DNA from: Staphylotrichum longicolle
Lineage: Eukaryota; Ascomycota; Sordariomycetes; Sordariales; Chaetomiaceae
NCBI GenBank assembly: GCA_019096155.1
Contig: JAHCVI010000001.1
Coordinates: 6,572,001 to 6,636,000 of the forward strand
Reading direction: 5' to 3'
DNA: 64,000 nucleotides
This document shows, piece by piece, positions 24,014 to 36,000 of this stretch (positions are counted from its first letter, which is position 1; the number at the start of each line of letters is the position of its first letter). The translations under genes were made by a program, and so were the position numbers. The notes beneath the pieces are model-generated. The model saw only the letters and a list, made by a program, of their open reading frames with translations. It did not search any database and was not told the origin of the DNA.

Positions 24014-25453
24014 ATGATACCACCGGGGCCCCGGGGCTCGGGGCGGGGGCCTTTCTTCGTCCTGTTCCTGCTTGGATTCGTGAGCGCAGGCACGTTATGG
24101 GCCCTTCCGCTCCTCATCCGCAGAATTCTGAAAGGGTCTCGATTTCGGAGGATGGCGCCTTTCATCCTCGACGACGAGCGACAGAGTCCCGGTTTGATAA
24201 CCGACGACGCCCGGAGAAAGGGTTTTCAAGCGACGGAGGAATCCAAACACGTGGAGAGCAGCCAAAGGACCGAGGTTGATCGTGTCGAGGACATATCAAT
24301 AGCGCTCGAGTGGAAGCTGCTGTTTCCACTGCTCGCGCCAGGCGCCAAAGACCCCCGACCAGACGATGGGCGACCCGTTGTTGAGGCTCGACAACAAGAC
24401 GACCCGCGGGCCTGTCTGGAGCAGGGACATGAACGAGTCGCGCAGACCATCAGGGAGGTGGGCGAGGATGCGGTCACGCTGCACTCCCTTTTGAAAAAAG
24501 GGGGCGAAGAAAAGGATTTCTGGGCCTCGAGCTGGGTCGTCAAGAAGGCAAACTCGGCGGAGCCGATGGAAGAGGAAAAGGCGCTCGAGGGCTACATCTG
24601 GGTCCCCCTCGAGATATGCTCGCCCAAGATGCGCTTCAAGGATGCTCAGACTCGGGTGCGGATGCAAAAGGTTCTGGAAACGCTGAATGCAAGTCACCGG
24701 CTCGCTGCCAACTGCACCTGCGAGGTTCACATACACCTTGGGCGGATCGATGGCCGGCCGTGGTCCTTGTCGACACTGCAGCGGCTGGGGACACTGCTCT
24801 GGCTGGGTGAGCCGACGCTGAGAAGCATCCGGGACCCAAACTCGCCCAACTTTGATAACATCTACACGTGGGGTTTTGCGATGCGGCAGCGAAGCCGGCT
24901 TGCGAAGAAGCTAGAAAGCCAGGTGGCGGTGTCCGGTGGGCTCGGGGCAATCCCCGACAAGCAAGTCGTCCATGCTGTTCATGGGCACTCGACGGTCCCT
25001 GCCAAAGAGCGCGCCGCGGTTGTCGAGATATGGAAAGCGGCCTCCCGTCTAGAACTCGGCCAGCTTTTATCAGGCCCAGAAAAGATGTACCGACGACTGG
25101 GTTTCAATTTCAGCGCCTTTGGTAAAGAAGACGAGCGCGCCAAACGGAACCCGCGAACCATCGAGTTTCGCATGATGGATGGTTCGGTCGACACCAGCCT
25201 GATTCTTGGCTGGCTTGTCATCTGCGGCACCATTGCCGAGACGGCGGTTGCTAGGTTACACAGTCACTATGCTGCCGCGCTCGGCTTGTTACTTCAAAAG
25301 TCGGGTCAAAGCGAGGTGCCTGATGGGTCACAGGTGTCAGGAAACCGTCGGGGGAGAGAGTTCCGGGAGCTGATGGAGGCTTTGGGGGTTCCGGCAGAGC
25401 ATTATCGCGGCTTCGAAGTCAAGATTAGACGGGAGCATCGTTGCCATGATTAG
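24014..25453 (+). CDS. Membrane-anchored amidoligase-like protein
   Basis: Single exon, 479 codons from ATG 24014. An N-terminal hydrophobic segment (FFVLFLLGFVSAGTLWALPL, about residues 13-32) followed by Arg-rich RRILKGSRFRR looks like a signal anchor. The remainder has landmarks of fungal amidoligase-type proteins (Amidoligase_2, ATP-dependent ligases related to glutamine synthetase): ISIALEWKLLFPLL, then VPLEICSPKM, then NCTCEVHIHLG, LSTLQRLGTLLWLGEP, and TIEFRMMDGSVD. Canonical members have GxExE at the first position and RQHxGT near the last; here these read ALEWK and RMMDGS, so at least one metal-binding acid and the His are changed. It may be a divergent or inactive member. Substrate unknown. 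Family assignment rests on motif order recognised by eye. Confidence 0.75.
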   Translation: MIPPGPRGSGRGPFFVLFLLGFVSAGTLWALPLLIRRILKGSRFRRMAPFILDDERQSPGLITDDARRKGFQATEESKHVESSQRTEVDRVEDISIALEWKLLFPLLAPGAKDPRPDDGRPVVEARQQDDPRACLEQGHERVAQTIREVGEDAVTLHSLLKKGGEEKDFWASSWVVKKANSAEPMEEEKALEGYIWVPLEICSPKMRFKDAQTRVRMQKVLETLNASHRLAANCTCEVHIHLGRIDGRPWSLSTLQRLGTLLWLGEPTLRSIRDPNSPNFDNIYTWGFAMRQRSRLAKKLESQVAVSGGLGAIPDKQVVHAVHGHSTVPAKERAAVVEIWKAASRLELGQLLSGPEKMYRRLGFNFSAFGKEDERAKRNPRTIEFRMMDGSVDTSLILGWLVICGTIAETAVARLHSHYAAALGLLLQKSGQSEVPDGSQVSGNRRGREFRELMEALGVPAEHYRGFEVKIRREHRCHD

Positions 25454-27223
25454 AGATCACCGCATACCTTAGCATCGGGTGGTTGGTTGTCATTAGAGGT
25501 TGGGAGGTTGGGAGGTTGGCTGCATTGTATTCTCAGATAGAATTGTCTGTCTTGACCAAAGCATTACGACGGTTACCGTGGTTTCTTGCTATTCAGTCAA
25601 CGACTTTCTGATCCATGGTCGGGCAAAGACTTGGTTGGATGAGGAGAAAACGTCGTTTTCCATCGCATGACGATCTGTTGGTTGACTCGGCTTTGGGCGA
25701 AGGTGTAGTTGGCTAGGTCACTTACTCGCGACTGATCTGAGCGACATCTTGAAGCTAATCTTTAATTACCTGTGTTGAGATATAAACAGTAATAGTCTGC
25801 GCCGCAACTATTTGTGCTTGTGTTTCTCTCATTTTCTGTATTTGAAACCACTAAACGGCACAGAGCCCGGGAAACGGGTACCCGAGGATGACACCTCCAA
25901 CCAGTCAAGGTGCTACTTCCGGCCTCGAAGCAAGAGTGCCCCAACAAAAAGGAAAACACCGAACTCTCTCCTATACCGACACAAATTCCGGTGGTTTGTG
26001 CGGGAACCGGCTGTGTGGTGGGTCGGCGACTCGTAGAGACTCGACTCGCGAGGAGGGGCTCGACTCTGTTGTGAGCAGAGCATTGGATCCGAGCCTCTCG
26101 GAGCAACCCCAGCGTTACTTGCTCGAGCTCAGATATACGTGCGAGCACACTGTTCTTGAATGGCCAGAAGGGCTTCTCTGAGAGTATCTCGGCTGCGATC
26201 AGCTTCCCCATCAATTGCAATGAACCGGGATAGGTCGAAGAGCTAGGTCCGATGAGTTCCAGGTTTGCAAATTGAGTCGAACTGGTGTTGTTGGATCTTC
26301 GTTCTCCCCTGAGTCGGACAGAGAACGCCTCCGGTCTTTTACTGGGATGGTTCAGATACAGCCCCAATACTGCCGCCACCTGTCGCTTGGCTTTCATCAC
26401 ACTACCAATGACGCCGGGACACGTCCACTGCCATTGATTGAAGACGGCGAGGCTCTGTACTATGTAGGCAAGAGCAGGGCGCTTAGCAACGCAGAAGTGT
26501 CCCTTGGCATTCTCTCAACTTGAGGCTCCCGACATTGCTGCTGGGCAGTTGCTCGGATGCTTAAAGGGTGCATTTCACGTCTCCTGATTCCTTCAGCCTT
26601 CGAAACCCGTTGGTACATGGTCATTTTCTAAGCCAGACTTCCAGTCTCCCCTCCAAAGAACAAACAAGAGTTGCTCATTGCGCTTCTTCACCAAATGGAA
26701 GAGGTACGTACACCAACACTAAAACAACTTTGATTGTGTGACCATTGACCTGGTCCTTTCCAGTGTCGTGAATCGAAGTATATTACAGGCAACGTCGAGT
26801 GATTCAAAAGGTGGCACACGTCGTCTCAGCCCTCATGATGCGGGAGCGATGGGATGACGAGGTTGGTCTGATGGGAGGGGTTGGATTGTCATCAACTCGC
26901 TTGGATATGTGCGAGGAGAGGCAGAACAGTGACTTTTCAACCCACACTCTAAGAAAGACCAACAATGCCTGCACAAACGCCATTAAATATCTAACCCTAA
27001 CTATGATCCATCATACAACCATCCAAAAACAAAGACCCAATACTTGGTACGGAATACCCCGCTGAGGAAGGCGCGTCGCTGAAGGGAGCCCACATTCCAC
27101 CCAGATATAAACACACCCACAAAGACCCAAGACATTCCCACCCATCCATCCCTTGCGAACAAAGTATGTAGCAAAACGATAAACACAACAACGATATAAA
27201 CCCTCTCCTTTTCCCCATCTCAA
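25454..27223. other. Intergenic region, no gene seen
   Basis: About 1.8 kb between the amidoligase-like gene (+) and the convergent GH17 gene (-). A minus-strand open frame at 25762-26400 and short + frames lack motifs. A GTACGT donor-like site at 26704 and a CAG at 26760 could belong to a small or non-coding transcript, but I cannot support one. Confidence 0.4.
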
Positions 27224-29419
27224 TCACGGCACCCTCTTCCCCCCACAATCCGGAATCTTCAAGCCCTTCTTCAGCGTCCGGTCGACCGTCAACAACCCCC
27301 AGTGATCCTCCCACTGCTTGCCCTCGGTATTGAACATGAACTTCCACGGCTCGTCAAACGCCTCGAACCAAAAGTACTCGGTCTTCTTGTCGAGGGCGCG
27401 GCACACCCAGTCCTCCATGAAGACGTTCATCTCGTCGATGCCCGCGACCGCCTTGTCCGGGCAGTCGGTCTGCCACTCATTGCCGCAGGCGGTGCCGCCC
27501 TGCGACGGCCAGCCCGTCTCGGAGATGATGTTCATCTCGTTGTCGCTCTTGAGGAAGGTGCTCGTCTTGTTGCCCCAAAAGTACATGGTCCAGTCGGCGG
27601 CGTCGGCGACCTTGGTGCCGGCGAAGAAGGGGTGGATGTTGGCCATGATGGCGTCGCTCTGCGCGGCCAGCGCGGCCGTCCACCGGTCGCCGAGGTCCGA
27701 GGTGGCGACGGGCAGCTTCATGCCCTTGGCCGTCAGGTTGTGGCGCACGTCTTCGAGCAGGGTGCCCAGGCTCGTGATGGTCATTTGCTCGCGGAAGAGG
27801 ATCTCGTTGGCCACGATGATGCCCTTGAAGGGCTCCGCGCCGTACTCGTCGAGGATGTCCCACATTTGCTCGAGCTGGCGCGCGTTGGTCGTCGCGTTGG
27901 CGTCCTGCCAGACGCCGAGCCAGATCTTGACCGTGTCTTGGAGCTCGAGCTGCCTGACGGCGTGGATGAGCATCTGCGTCTGGTTGCAGTCGGTGCCGTA
28001 GAGGCGGACGACGTTGGTCAGCTGGGAGAGGATGGCGAGGTCGCGGGTGACGTTGTTTTGGGACGGGGGCGCGTGGATGCACTCGGGGTATTGCGTGTTG
28101 AGCGGGGTGTAGTCCATGCCGAGGAAGACTTTGTGGAGGTCGGGGTTGTTCATGAGGGCCTTGATCTCGGGCGAGTTGATGTTGAGGTCGCCGTTGGCTT
28201 TTGTGTCGCCGTCGGCGGTGGAGATGTCGCCTGACGCGGAGCTGCCGCCGCTGCTGTTGCTGCCGCCCTTCTTGAAGACGACACCAAACAGCACGCCGAG
28301 GACGATGCCCGCGATGATGGCGATCGCGACGACCACGATGACGGCAATCTTCCACTTCTTGCCGCTGCTCTTGGTGGCAGCGGGAGCCTGCCACGCCTTC
28401 TCGCCGCCAGCGGCCACGGGCGCGGCGTTGTAGATGCCTCCCCCACCACCCGAACTCCCAGAAGCTCCGTCCCCCGTGACGCCGGTGTTTACGGGCGCGT
28501 ATTGGTTGCTCACGCTCCCGCTCCCGTTGCGGCCGACTAACCCGCCAAGCACGCCGCCGGCAACCGCGCCGCCGGCGGCAGCGGCACCGTGGCCCCTGTG
28601 GCTGGACCCGAGACTGAGCATGCTAGTCCTAGGCCCTCTGCGTCCGTATTCGAGTCCGTCGTCGCCGTCGTCGATGATATCGTGAGGGTTGACAACACCC
28701 AGGGTCGAGTCTTGGTGGCGCGAGAGGTTCTGGTAGGGGTCGTCCGAGTAGACGTCGCTTCGTGATGGTGTTCTTTGTCCCGGCGTCGCGTAACCGCCAC
28801 CCATGGGCGCCGTGCCCAGCCCTTGCAAGCTCGAATGTGAGTTTCGGTTCCCTGATGCGTAGTAAGCATCCGGCGACAGCATGCTTGTATCCTCGTAGTT
28901 ATGGCGCGGCCCCTGGTTATGGTATGGTTGGTTGTGAAGCGCGTTGAGACCGCTCTCCCGCGCGTTCTGCTCCGCGATGGTCAAGGCGATGCCGGCCATC
29001 CCTCCTGCGGCGGCGTTGCTGAAGTTGTCGGCACCTGGGGTGATGGTGCTCTGGGGAGACGGTCGTTGGGCTGGGGGTGGCCCTTGACCCCATGAACGCC
29101 TGTCCGAACGGAGTGGAGACTCCGAGTCGCCGTAACCGTGCGGTGTCGCACCGGCAGCGGCGGCGGCGTATGGGCCTCTGCCTCGCCCACCGTTCGCAGG
29201 TTCCTGGCTGTAGCGTCTCTGGGAACGGAGCCTGTCGAACGACGGATCCGGACGGGCTCCCTGGCGGTATTGCGCCGGCGGGGCGTTGTAGGGGTCTTGC
29301 TGGTCGTGGTATGGCTGCTCGAACTGTCGCTGGCGAGAGGGACTTGGAGATGGGCCCGACCGGCCAAGAGGTTGGCGTTCGGCCATTCTGTCGTCTGAAT
29401 AATATCGTGGCTGCGCCAT
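27224..29419 (-). CDS. btgC: GH17 glucan endo-1,3-beta-glucosidase, type II membrane (BtgC-like)
   Basis: Single exon, 731 codons, ATG at 29419. The long N-terminus (about 370 residues) is a polar, Gln/Pro/Ser/Gly-rich cytoplasmic region. One transmembrane helix follows (KKWKIAVIVVVAIAIIAGIV with LGVLFGVVF, around residue 375-400), then a Ser/Gly linker and the extracellular GH17 domain from FLGMDYTPLNTQYPECIHAPP. The predicted acid/base Glu lies in IIVANEILFRE and the nucleophile in IISETGWPSQGG. The layout (cytoplasmic tail, signal anchor, catalytic domain outside) and the C-terminal KGLKIPDCGGK match fungal BtgC. It should cleave cell-wall beta-1,3-glucan during remodelling. No intron is needed. 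Confidence 0.95.
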   Translation of the reverse strand: MAQPRYYSDDRMAERQPLGRSGPSPSPSRQRQFEQPYHDQQDPYNAPPAQYRQGARPDPSFDRLRSQRRYSQEPANGGRGRGPYAAAAAGATPHGYGDSESPLRSDRRSWGQGPPPAQRPSPQSTITPGADNFSNAAAGGMAGIALTIAEQNARESGLNALHNQPYHNQGPRHNYEDTSMLSPDAYYASGNRNSHSSLQGLGTAPMGGGYATPGQRTPSRSDVYSDDPYQNLSRHQDSTLGVVNPHDIIDDGDDGLEYGRRGPRTSMLSLGSSHRGHGAAAAGGAVAGGVLGGLVGRNGSGSVSNQYAPVNTGVTGDGASGSSGGGGGIYNAAPVAAGGEKAWQAPAATKSSGKKWKIAVIVVVAIAIIAGIVLGVLFGVVFKKGGSNSSGGSSASGDISTADGDTKANGDLNINSPEIKALMNNPDLHKVFLGMDYTPLNTQYPECIHAPPSQNNVTRDLAILSQLTNVVRLYGTDCNQTQMLIHAVRQLELQDTVKIWLGVWQDANATTNARQLEQMWDILDEYGAEPFKGIIVANEILFREQMTITSLGTLLEDVRHNLTAKGMKLPVATSDLGDRWTAALAAQSDAIMANIHPFFAGTKVADAADWTMYFWGNKTSTFLKSDNEMNIISETGWPSQGGTACGNEWQTDCPDKAVAGIDEMNVFMEDWVCRALDKKTEYFWFEAFDEPWKFMFNTEGKQWEDHWGLLTVDRTLKKGLKIPDCGGKRVP

Positions 29420-31225
29420 GGTGGTGGTTGAGACAGGGCGCAGCGCCGGCGGTGGGTGGTGGACCGCAACAACAAGCTTGGCTTCGGGGTCTCCACCGGG
29501 ATGTCGCAGAAGTGCCCGTGTGTTTCAACTGTCCCGGGCAATCGCAATTCACCTCGTGTTCGGATGGAAAGGCGAATGGAAATTGGGCGGGCACAATTGA
29601 GGAAAGTCGGGTGGTACGAGGGGCGCCGTGGCTTAGGGGTTTCGTGTCGAGAACAGTCTGGTGTGCTCAGCAGACGCTTCGGTGCTCGTATTGGGGCTGC
29701 GCCCCCTGTTGTTGCCTTGGACCCTTTCCGCCGGGAGACTTGCTTGTTTTGGGCTGCCGCAGAATCTCGAACCCCCTCGGCTCTGTCGCCGTCCAAAAGA
29801 AGGTGTCGTCCAACTCGGACGCGCAAAATGGCAAAGTGGGAGATGGCTGACGGTCTGTATCCTGCGACGCAACGGGTGCCAGCAGACGCTGCGCAAGGAT
29901 GCACTGTAGGAATGAAAGAGATGCAAAAGCAGCAAAAAGGATGTCGAGGCACAGCCTGGAACCTGGGGAAGACGCCAGCAAGGCTTTGCCAAGGAGGGGG
30001 CTGCATGCCAATTTTGGCACCACACCAGGCTTGGATTGAGCGTCGTCCCGCAACGCTGCAACGGCTCAGGTTGTGTTGGACTGTTGATCGGGGCACAGCA
30101 GTCAGCAACCACAGGCGCTACGGCTGAAAGTGGGATGGGTGCTGCCCACAAGTGGGGCTGTCCCTTGAAACCTGGGTCAAGATTGGCCCACACTTCGGTT
30201 GGCTGGGCACCCGTCAGCCGCAAGCGTCTTCCCCGCCAACGTGCTGTGGCTCCTGCACTTGCCAGGAGCATCTGCCAAAATCGGATGCGTGCGCCATGCG
30301 CTGCAGGAATTTGTGCATGTCATTTCATCTGCATGCGACAATATTCCCAAGCTTGGGTTTCTCAGGGGCGAGCGACTCAAACCGGACGGCGAAGGCGGCA
30401 ATGGATCGTGATGCCGTCATTTTTCATGCCGTTTCCGCCCATCTCGACGCCGTTTGGCTAATTTCCATTGTTCAGCCCTGTTGTCCTCTTCGAGTCGGTG
30501 CTTGGCGTTCCTCGCGGTGCCCAGCCGGGAGCCCCGCCGGATTACATCATGCCGTTGGCACGAGCAACCACCTCGGGAGAGAAGAGAAGCCGATGTCTCG
30601 AAGGAAGACCAAAAAGCAGGTTGATCCGGTGTGTTGCGGTACACTTCGTAACAGACACTCCACGGATGAGCGCATGTAAGCTCAGATTGTCGTATCTTCG
30701 AGCTTGCTGAAATCTCGCTGCTCGGTAGTGATCTCGTCTGGCTCATGAGCGTCTTGTTTGGATTGAGAATGGGCAAGTCTCCGAAGCAGTCTCGATGGGG
30801 CGCGTATGCTCACCGTTGTATCGCCACAGAGATATTGCAGAGCCTCCTCCTCTCATATGTGGGCTGGAGCGAGACCACCTCATATAGTGTAGCGCTCATG
30901 AGATGGAAAAGGACTCTCGCTTGAGGACTGTTGGACCGTCGAAATGCCGGTAGCTGGTTGAGACGGGACACGATCGCTCTGTCGTCCCACAGAATGACGC
31001 AAGATCAAACATCCATCAGTCAGTTTGACATCACCATGCCGTTCCTCATCCAGACCCGAAGTATAGGAGTAGGATATCCGACCGTTGAACGATTCTCCGA
31101 GAATCAACTTCCGTGTCCCAACTGACAATATCCAGAGCTCTCTGTGAACTTGAGTCAACCCTGTGCCATCGACGTTGCAACACTCCATATCAAGTAACAA
31201 GAGACACAAACACATAGCAAGAAAC
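29420..31225. other. Divergent intergenic region, no gene seen
   Basis: About 1.8 kb between the GH17 start (-) and the next + gene. The first several hundred bases probably form the GH17 5' leader and promoter. Open frames present are long but overlap on both strands and carry no motif. Confidence 0.45.
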
Positions 31226-31913
31226 ATGTCTGCCAACCCTGATTCCGTCGGCAAGCAAGGCGGTATGTGTCCCTGAATTTCCATCTAACAGCATCATGTG
31301 TCTGAGACCAAGTCTGACACTTACATCCAGAGTTCCACTCCCGGGTGCCGCCATCCCAGCCCATGCAGACCTCAGGCGTAAGTCCTAACCCCTCCTTTCC
31401 CCATCCCTCTTCCACCAAAACCACAGACTGAACCGTTGCCCATCTCAGCACCAACTCGGCCAGCAAGTCGGCACCGAAGCCCGCGCCGAGTTCCGCGCCG
31501 AGACCCATCCTCCCGGCACGGCACCGCCCTCCAAGACCTACCAGCCCAACCCGACGTCCTCTATGCACCAGGGCCCCGTCGACATGCCGGGCGCCACCAG
31601 CGGCGAGATTCACAATGCCTCAACCTTCGGCCGACCGATGCAGGGCCAGACGGGCCGCGAGCTGCACGGGCAGTTGCCGGGAAAGAAGGGCGACGACAAG
31701 GCGCACGCCGGCGGGCGTAAGAAGGAGCGGAGCGGGCTGGAAGGGGTGGGGGCCACGGGGGGTGAGAGAGAGACCGTGGAGCGCAAGGTCAGAGAGGTGG
31801 GTGCTGACTTGCCCGAGGGAGTGGAGCGGGGCATGAAGACGGGCGGCGGGGGAGGCGCCACGGAGATGCAGCCGGCTAGTGCGACCGAGGTGGCCAGCGA
31901 GAGGAGAGGCTGA
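31226..31913 (+). CDS. Small hydrophilic conserved fungal protein
   Basis: Three exons fit: 31226-31262 (MSANPDSVGKQG), 31331-31377 (FHSRVPPSQPMQTSG) and 31449-31913, giving 182 codons. Both introns begin GTATGT/GTAAGT. The protein has no hydrophobic segment and is rich in Gly, Lys, Glu and Gln (HQLGQQVGTEARAEF, PVDMPGATSGEIHNAS, GQTGRELHGQLPGKKG). Such small hydrophilic Gly-rich proteins resemble stress- or desiccation-type disordered proteins, but I do not recognise a named family. It lies just ahead of a tRNA-Gly gene on the other strand. The third-exon acceptor could also be 12 nt upstream. Confidence 0.65.
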
Positions 31914-31986
31914 GGCGGGAGTCACATAAACAGAGGGAGTGGTTTGGGAAGTCTGGGAATGCTAAAAATGAAAAATGAAAAAACAA

Positions 31987-32057
31987 TGCGTCAGCCGCGA
32001 ATCGAACGCGGGGCCCATCGATGGCAACGATGGATTTTACCACTAAACCACTGACGC
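31987..32057 (-). tRNA. tRNA-Gly (anticodon GCC)
   Basis: 71 nt on the minus strand with a 7-bp acceptor stem (GCGTCAG/CTGACGC) and discriminator A. The D arm contains TGGTTTAGTGG (A box) and the T arm GGTTCGATTCG-like (B box). The anticodon loop TTGCCAT gives GCC (plus-strand 32023-32025). No intron. The 71-nt length is typical for tRNA-Gly. Confidence 0.97.
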
Positions 32058-33084
32058 TGTTACTTGATTGATGAAAAGTGCGCCGGGATGATGCCATTAT
32101 CATGATAGCGCGAACAACGCACCATCAGCTCTTTCGTGTCAGCAAAGCTCAGGTATGAGCACTGTCTGGCGAATGGCTCTCCTCCCACTAGCTTTGCAAC
32201 ACACCACAGAACCTCCCCTTGAAAGGCATTTTTTCTCCCTTTCCCTGCCCCACAGAAACATAAAAAATCAGAGCTAGGGAGGTTATCAATGGTCTGCACA
32301 AACGCACGAGCACTTCCTGATCATCGCCCGAGACCTCAAGGTATCAACCAAGCAAACGCCATGATTGGAGTTCAGTGCCACACGTGCATGTGGTTGAAAA
32401 CTTGAGTGGGTGGTTAGAGAGGCGGCTCTTGCCTGCTCCACGAACGCCATTCACTGTCAACCCAAAATGTCGGCGCTTATCGTCTTTTTAAAATCGGGCT
32501 GCCCTGCGCATTGGATCTGACTTCGCGCCTCTCCCAAAATACCTGCAACAGCACCCAAAGAGCGCCAAGAATGCGGTTGAGCGGCAGAGTCCGGCAGAGT
32601 CCGGCACAGGAGCCCCTTAAACCAATAGGGAGTCGGTTCCTGGAACCAACTCGTGTGCTCAGGCATCTGGAACAGTTGGTGCCGATGCTCATCGAGTATT
32701 GCGCCGCTTGATGGCGAGAAGCCCTGTGTGGGAGACGAGGATGCCGACGAGCAGTTTGGGCAACAACTGTTCGGGAGTCAATGATCCTGATTCCTGAATG
32801 AGGCGCTGGACAGGCCCGGGCTGACATCCGTCACACTCCAACCCCCCAACACCAAACACATATCTGCCATCCAATGATCTGATGACGGATTCCGCTCCAT
32901 AAGACTACCGGGGCCCATCGTCAAGGCCCAGACTGGGTGCAACAGATTGAACAGACGAAGTTGTGAGCCCTCTCTCTTGGTTCTTTCTTGGGTCAAACTC
33001 GCAGCGAATCGGAGCAACTCCGTTCAAGCCATCAACCATACCACGGAACCGAGTCTGCCCCGGGTTGGCCCGTTCTGGATCGAG
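32058..33084. other. Intergenic region, no gene seen
   Basis: About 1 kb between the tRNA and the CorA gene. The frame of CorA exon 1 is open back to about 32947 but has no ATG there, so part of this may be 5' leader. A short direct duplication (CGGCAGAGTC) occurs near 32583-32602. Confidence 0.45.
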
Positions 33085-36000
33085 ATGGGCGCAGAAGAAC
33101 AGCCGCCCAAGGGCCTGGCACAACCCAAGCGGTCGGAATGTCTCCCAGTCGCCCACGATGACCTGCTCCACTTCACCCGCTGTCTCAAGTTCGGCGAGCG
33201 GGACAAGCACTTGGAGAACGCGCACGAAGATCTGCGTGGCAAAGTGAATCACTTGCTCTCCCGAGTCGAGGACGTCCGCTCCCATGTCGATGCCCGATCC
33301 GACGGCGAGTTCTGGACCACCCGCCTGGCCGACCACATGGCCGATTTCCGCTCCAAGCCCCAGCCGAGAAAGGCCGAGAGAAGTTTAGCCACCACCCTCT
33401 CTCGTCTGCGGAGCCGGAGCCGGAGCCAAGTCAACATCCCCAGCATCCGCATCGGTGAGAAGACCATCTCGACACCCAACATTGCTTCTGTGTTGGCACC
33501 ACGACCCCATCGTCCAGCGGGTCGGGGTGATAAAGGCAACGAGTACAAAGGTCTACAGGCTGGGGCCGTGTACTTCAAGGATGGCCAGCCTCACTCCCAC
33601 CCCAAGCTCCAGGGCAGTTTCCCCGACCAGACCACGCCGCTCGTTGACCTCCTCGCTAGAGACAGCGACAGGAGCGTGTTGATGGAGGATTGTGAGGAAG
33701 GAATGCTGCGGTGGTTTCACATACCGACAAACAACATGAGTTTTGTTGAGGTATGGTCCCAACTCCCATCACAAAATTTCTGGCTAAACCCAAAGTACAG
33801 GAGGCTATTGCTCGTCATTACAATGAAGTTCGCCCCGAGAGGGGAGACCTTTTTGAAAGGGCCAAGAAGAGCCCAAAGACCCACGAGATTCTCCGCCGTG
33901 TGGGTTGGCGTGGTCACTCTCGTGAGGGTGTCGACCGTCACGCTGCTCCCCACACCCGCCAGCTGGATCCAGGCTGTAGTGTTGTCAAGGGAGGGCCCGG
34001 GAATCCCAATGCCATGTGTCTCTTTGTAAGCCCCATCTGTGAACTCCTTTGCTCGGCATCATTAACCCGTCTTGCTAACCCGTGAAGTCACCGTATCTCC
34101 ATTGGGAGACGGCCCAGGGGTGGGAGGGACAATCCAAGTCCATCGAACAAGCTACCCGATCCGCCATCCTTCAGGATGCTTCGGTCTCGGACGTCCAGGA
34201 CAGAGTTGAGGACAACTTCCACAACGAGCTGCGTGGCCACCACATCAACGAGACGTCCCTGTCGGCTGTCGCCCAAGAGACCATCGCCGCCTCAACAAAC
34301 CACTTCCGGTCTATGGCAACCCGCGCGAGCACCCGCCGTGGCGTCGTTGGGAGGATACTTTTCTGTGCCGCACGCATCTCCAAGCTCATGACCGCTTACG
34401 AAGACGACGAACTCGTCGGCGCCTATCTCTACGCCAACCCGCCCCTGCATCCTCGGCGAACCCTCCACCAGTCGTTCAACCAGTACGGCAACTTCCTGCG
34501 TGACACGAGGAAGCTCGACCAGGAGCAAATCGTGTACAAAGCCACAGCGAATGCCCGGGAATCTACCCGTGAGGGTTGTAGCAAGTGGTGTCAGTGCTCA
34601 GACTGCACCGCCGAGCGGGCCACGGTCTCGAGGCTTTTGATGGTGGACCAGCTGTGGGTGTTTGTTCTGGATGAGAGTAAGTGCTCGATTGTTCTTGGCG
34701 GCGTGTTGACTGTATTCCTAACACCCAGCAGACACCATCATCACCAGCTTTCCGCAGCGCTGGGGCTCATACTTTGCCAGTGACCCATCCGGCGTCTTCA
34801 CCCGGATCCGGAACCAGTTGCGAAGCGGGGAGCGAGAGATCGGTAACCCGTATGACCTGGTCCTGACAGTCTTTGACGTGTGCTGCCGGGTGTTTTACGA
34901 AAACATCTCATTCGAGGACCGGCAGCCTCTGCTGAACTACATTTTCAACGACTCAATCAACTTTGTGGTACGTTTCAACCAGTCCTTCTCCTCCTTGGTG
35001 TTGCTGACAGGGCCAGACGACGCGAGAACTCGCCTCCCGCCAGGAGCTGGGCACTCTCGCCCAGAAGATCTGGACTGCCTATAGCTCCCCCGATAAAGCC
35101 CAGATCGCCGAGGCGCATAAGGCCATTATGAACATCAACCCCGAAGCCGGCTTGCTGCGGCAGACGGATAACATCCTCCGCGACCTCAGCATCATCCGCC
35201 AGATCAAGTCCATCCAGCGCGAAGTCCTCGAGCAGTACCACATCAACGTCGCCCGCGCCCTGGTCCCCAACTACGGCCTAGGCGTCGGCCTCAACCTGCC
35301 CCAGCAAACCCCCGCCCTGCGCGACGTCAAGCGCATGCGCGAGGCGCTCCACGACGACGGCACGCTCCCCGACGCCAAGAAGACCGTCGCCAGCTGGACG
35401 CTCGAGTGCGCCGACGAGTCGGAGCTGTTCCTCTCGGAGCAGTACAAGCAGATCGACACGCTCTACACGGCCGCCGAGCACTGCCACGCGCGCCTGCAGG
35501 ACCTCCTCGACACCAAGAACCGCTACGCCGGCATCGTGTCGGCCTGGGAGGCCGTCGCCAACAGCGTCGAGCAGTCCAACCAGGGCAAGTCCATCATGCT
35601 CTTTTCCGTGCTCAGCATCATCTTTGTAAGGCCGCATCCACCTTCCCTTTTTCTCCTAACCCATCTCTAACCATCACCCCCCTTTATCTAGCTCCCCCTC
35701 TCCTTCATCACCAGCATCTTCGGCATGAACATCCAAGACTACCGCATCGGCCTGGGCACGCTCGCCGTCGAGCTCTACTACGTCTTCGGCGTCTCCCTCG
35801 TCGTCATCTTCTTCTCCCTCCTGCTCGCCTTCGACAAGTTCTCGCTCGCCCTGCTGCTGTACTGCGTCAACGTGCCCACCAAGTGGCTCGTCACCCGCCT
35901 CGCCATGTGGCAGCCCGCCGCGCTGCAGCGCCGCGCGGGGGGGTACAGGCGGCTGAACGAGCTGCGCGTCAGGAAGATGAGGCAGATGGACGAGGAGATT

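Noticed and set aside
25762..26400. 212-codon minus-strand frame
   Set aside because: No motif, no splice logic, and composition like the surrounding intergenic DNA.
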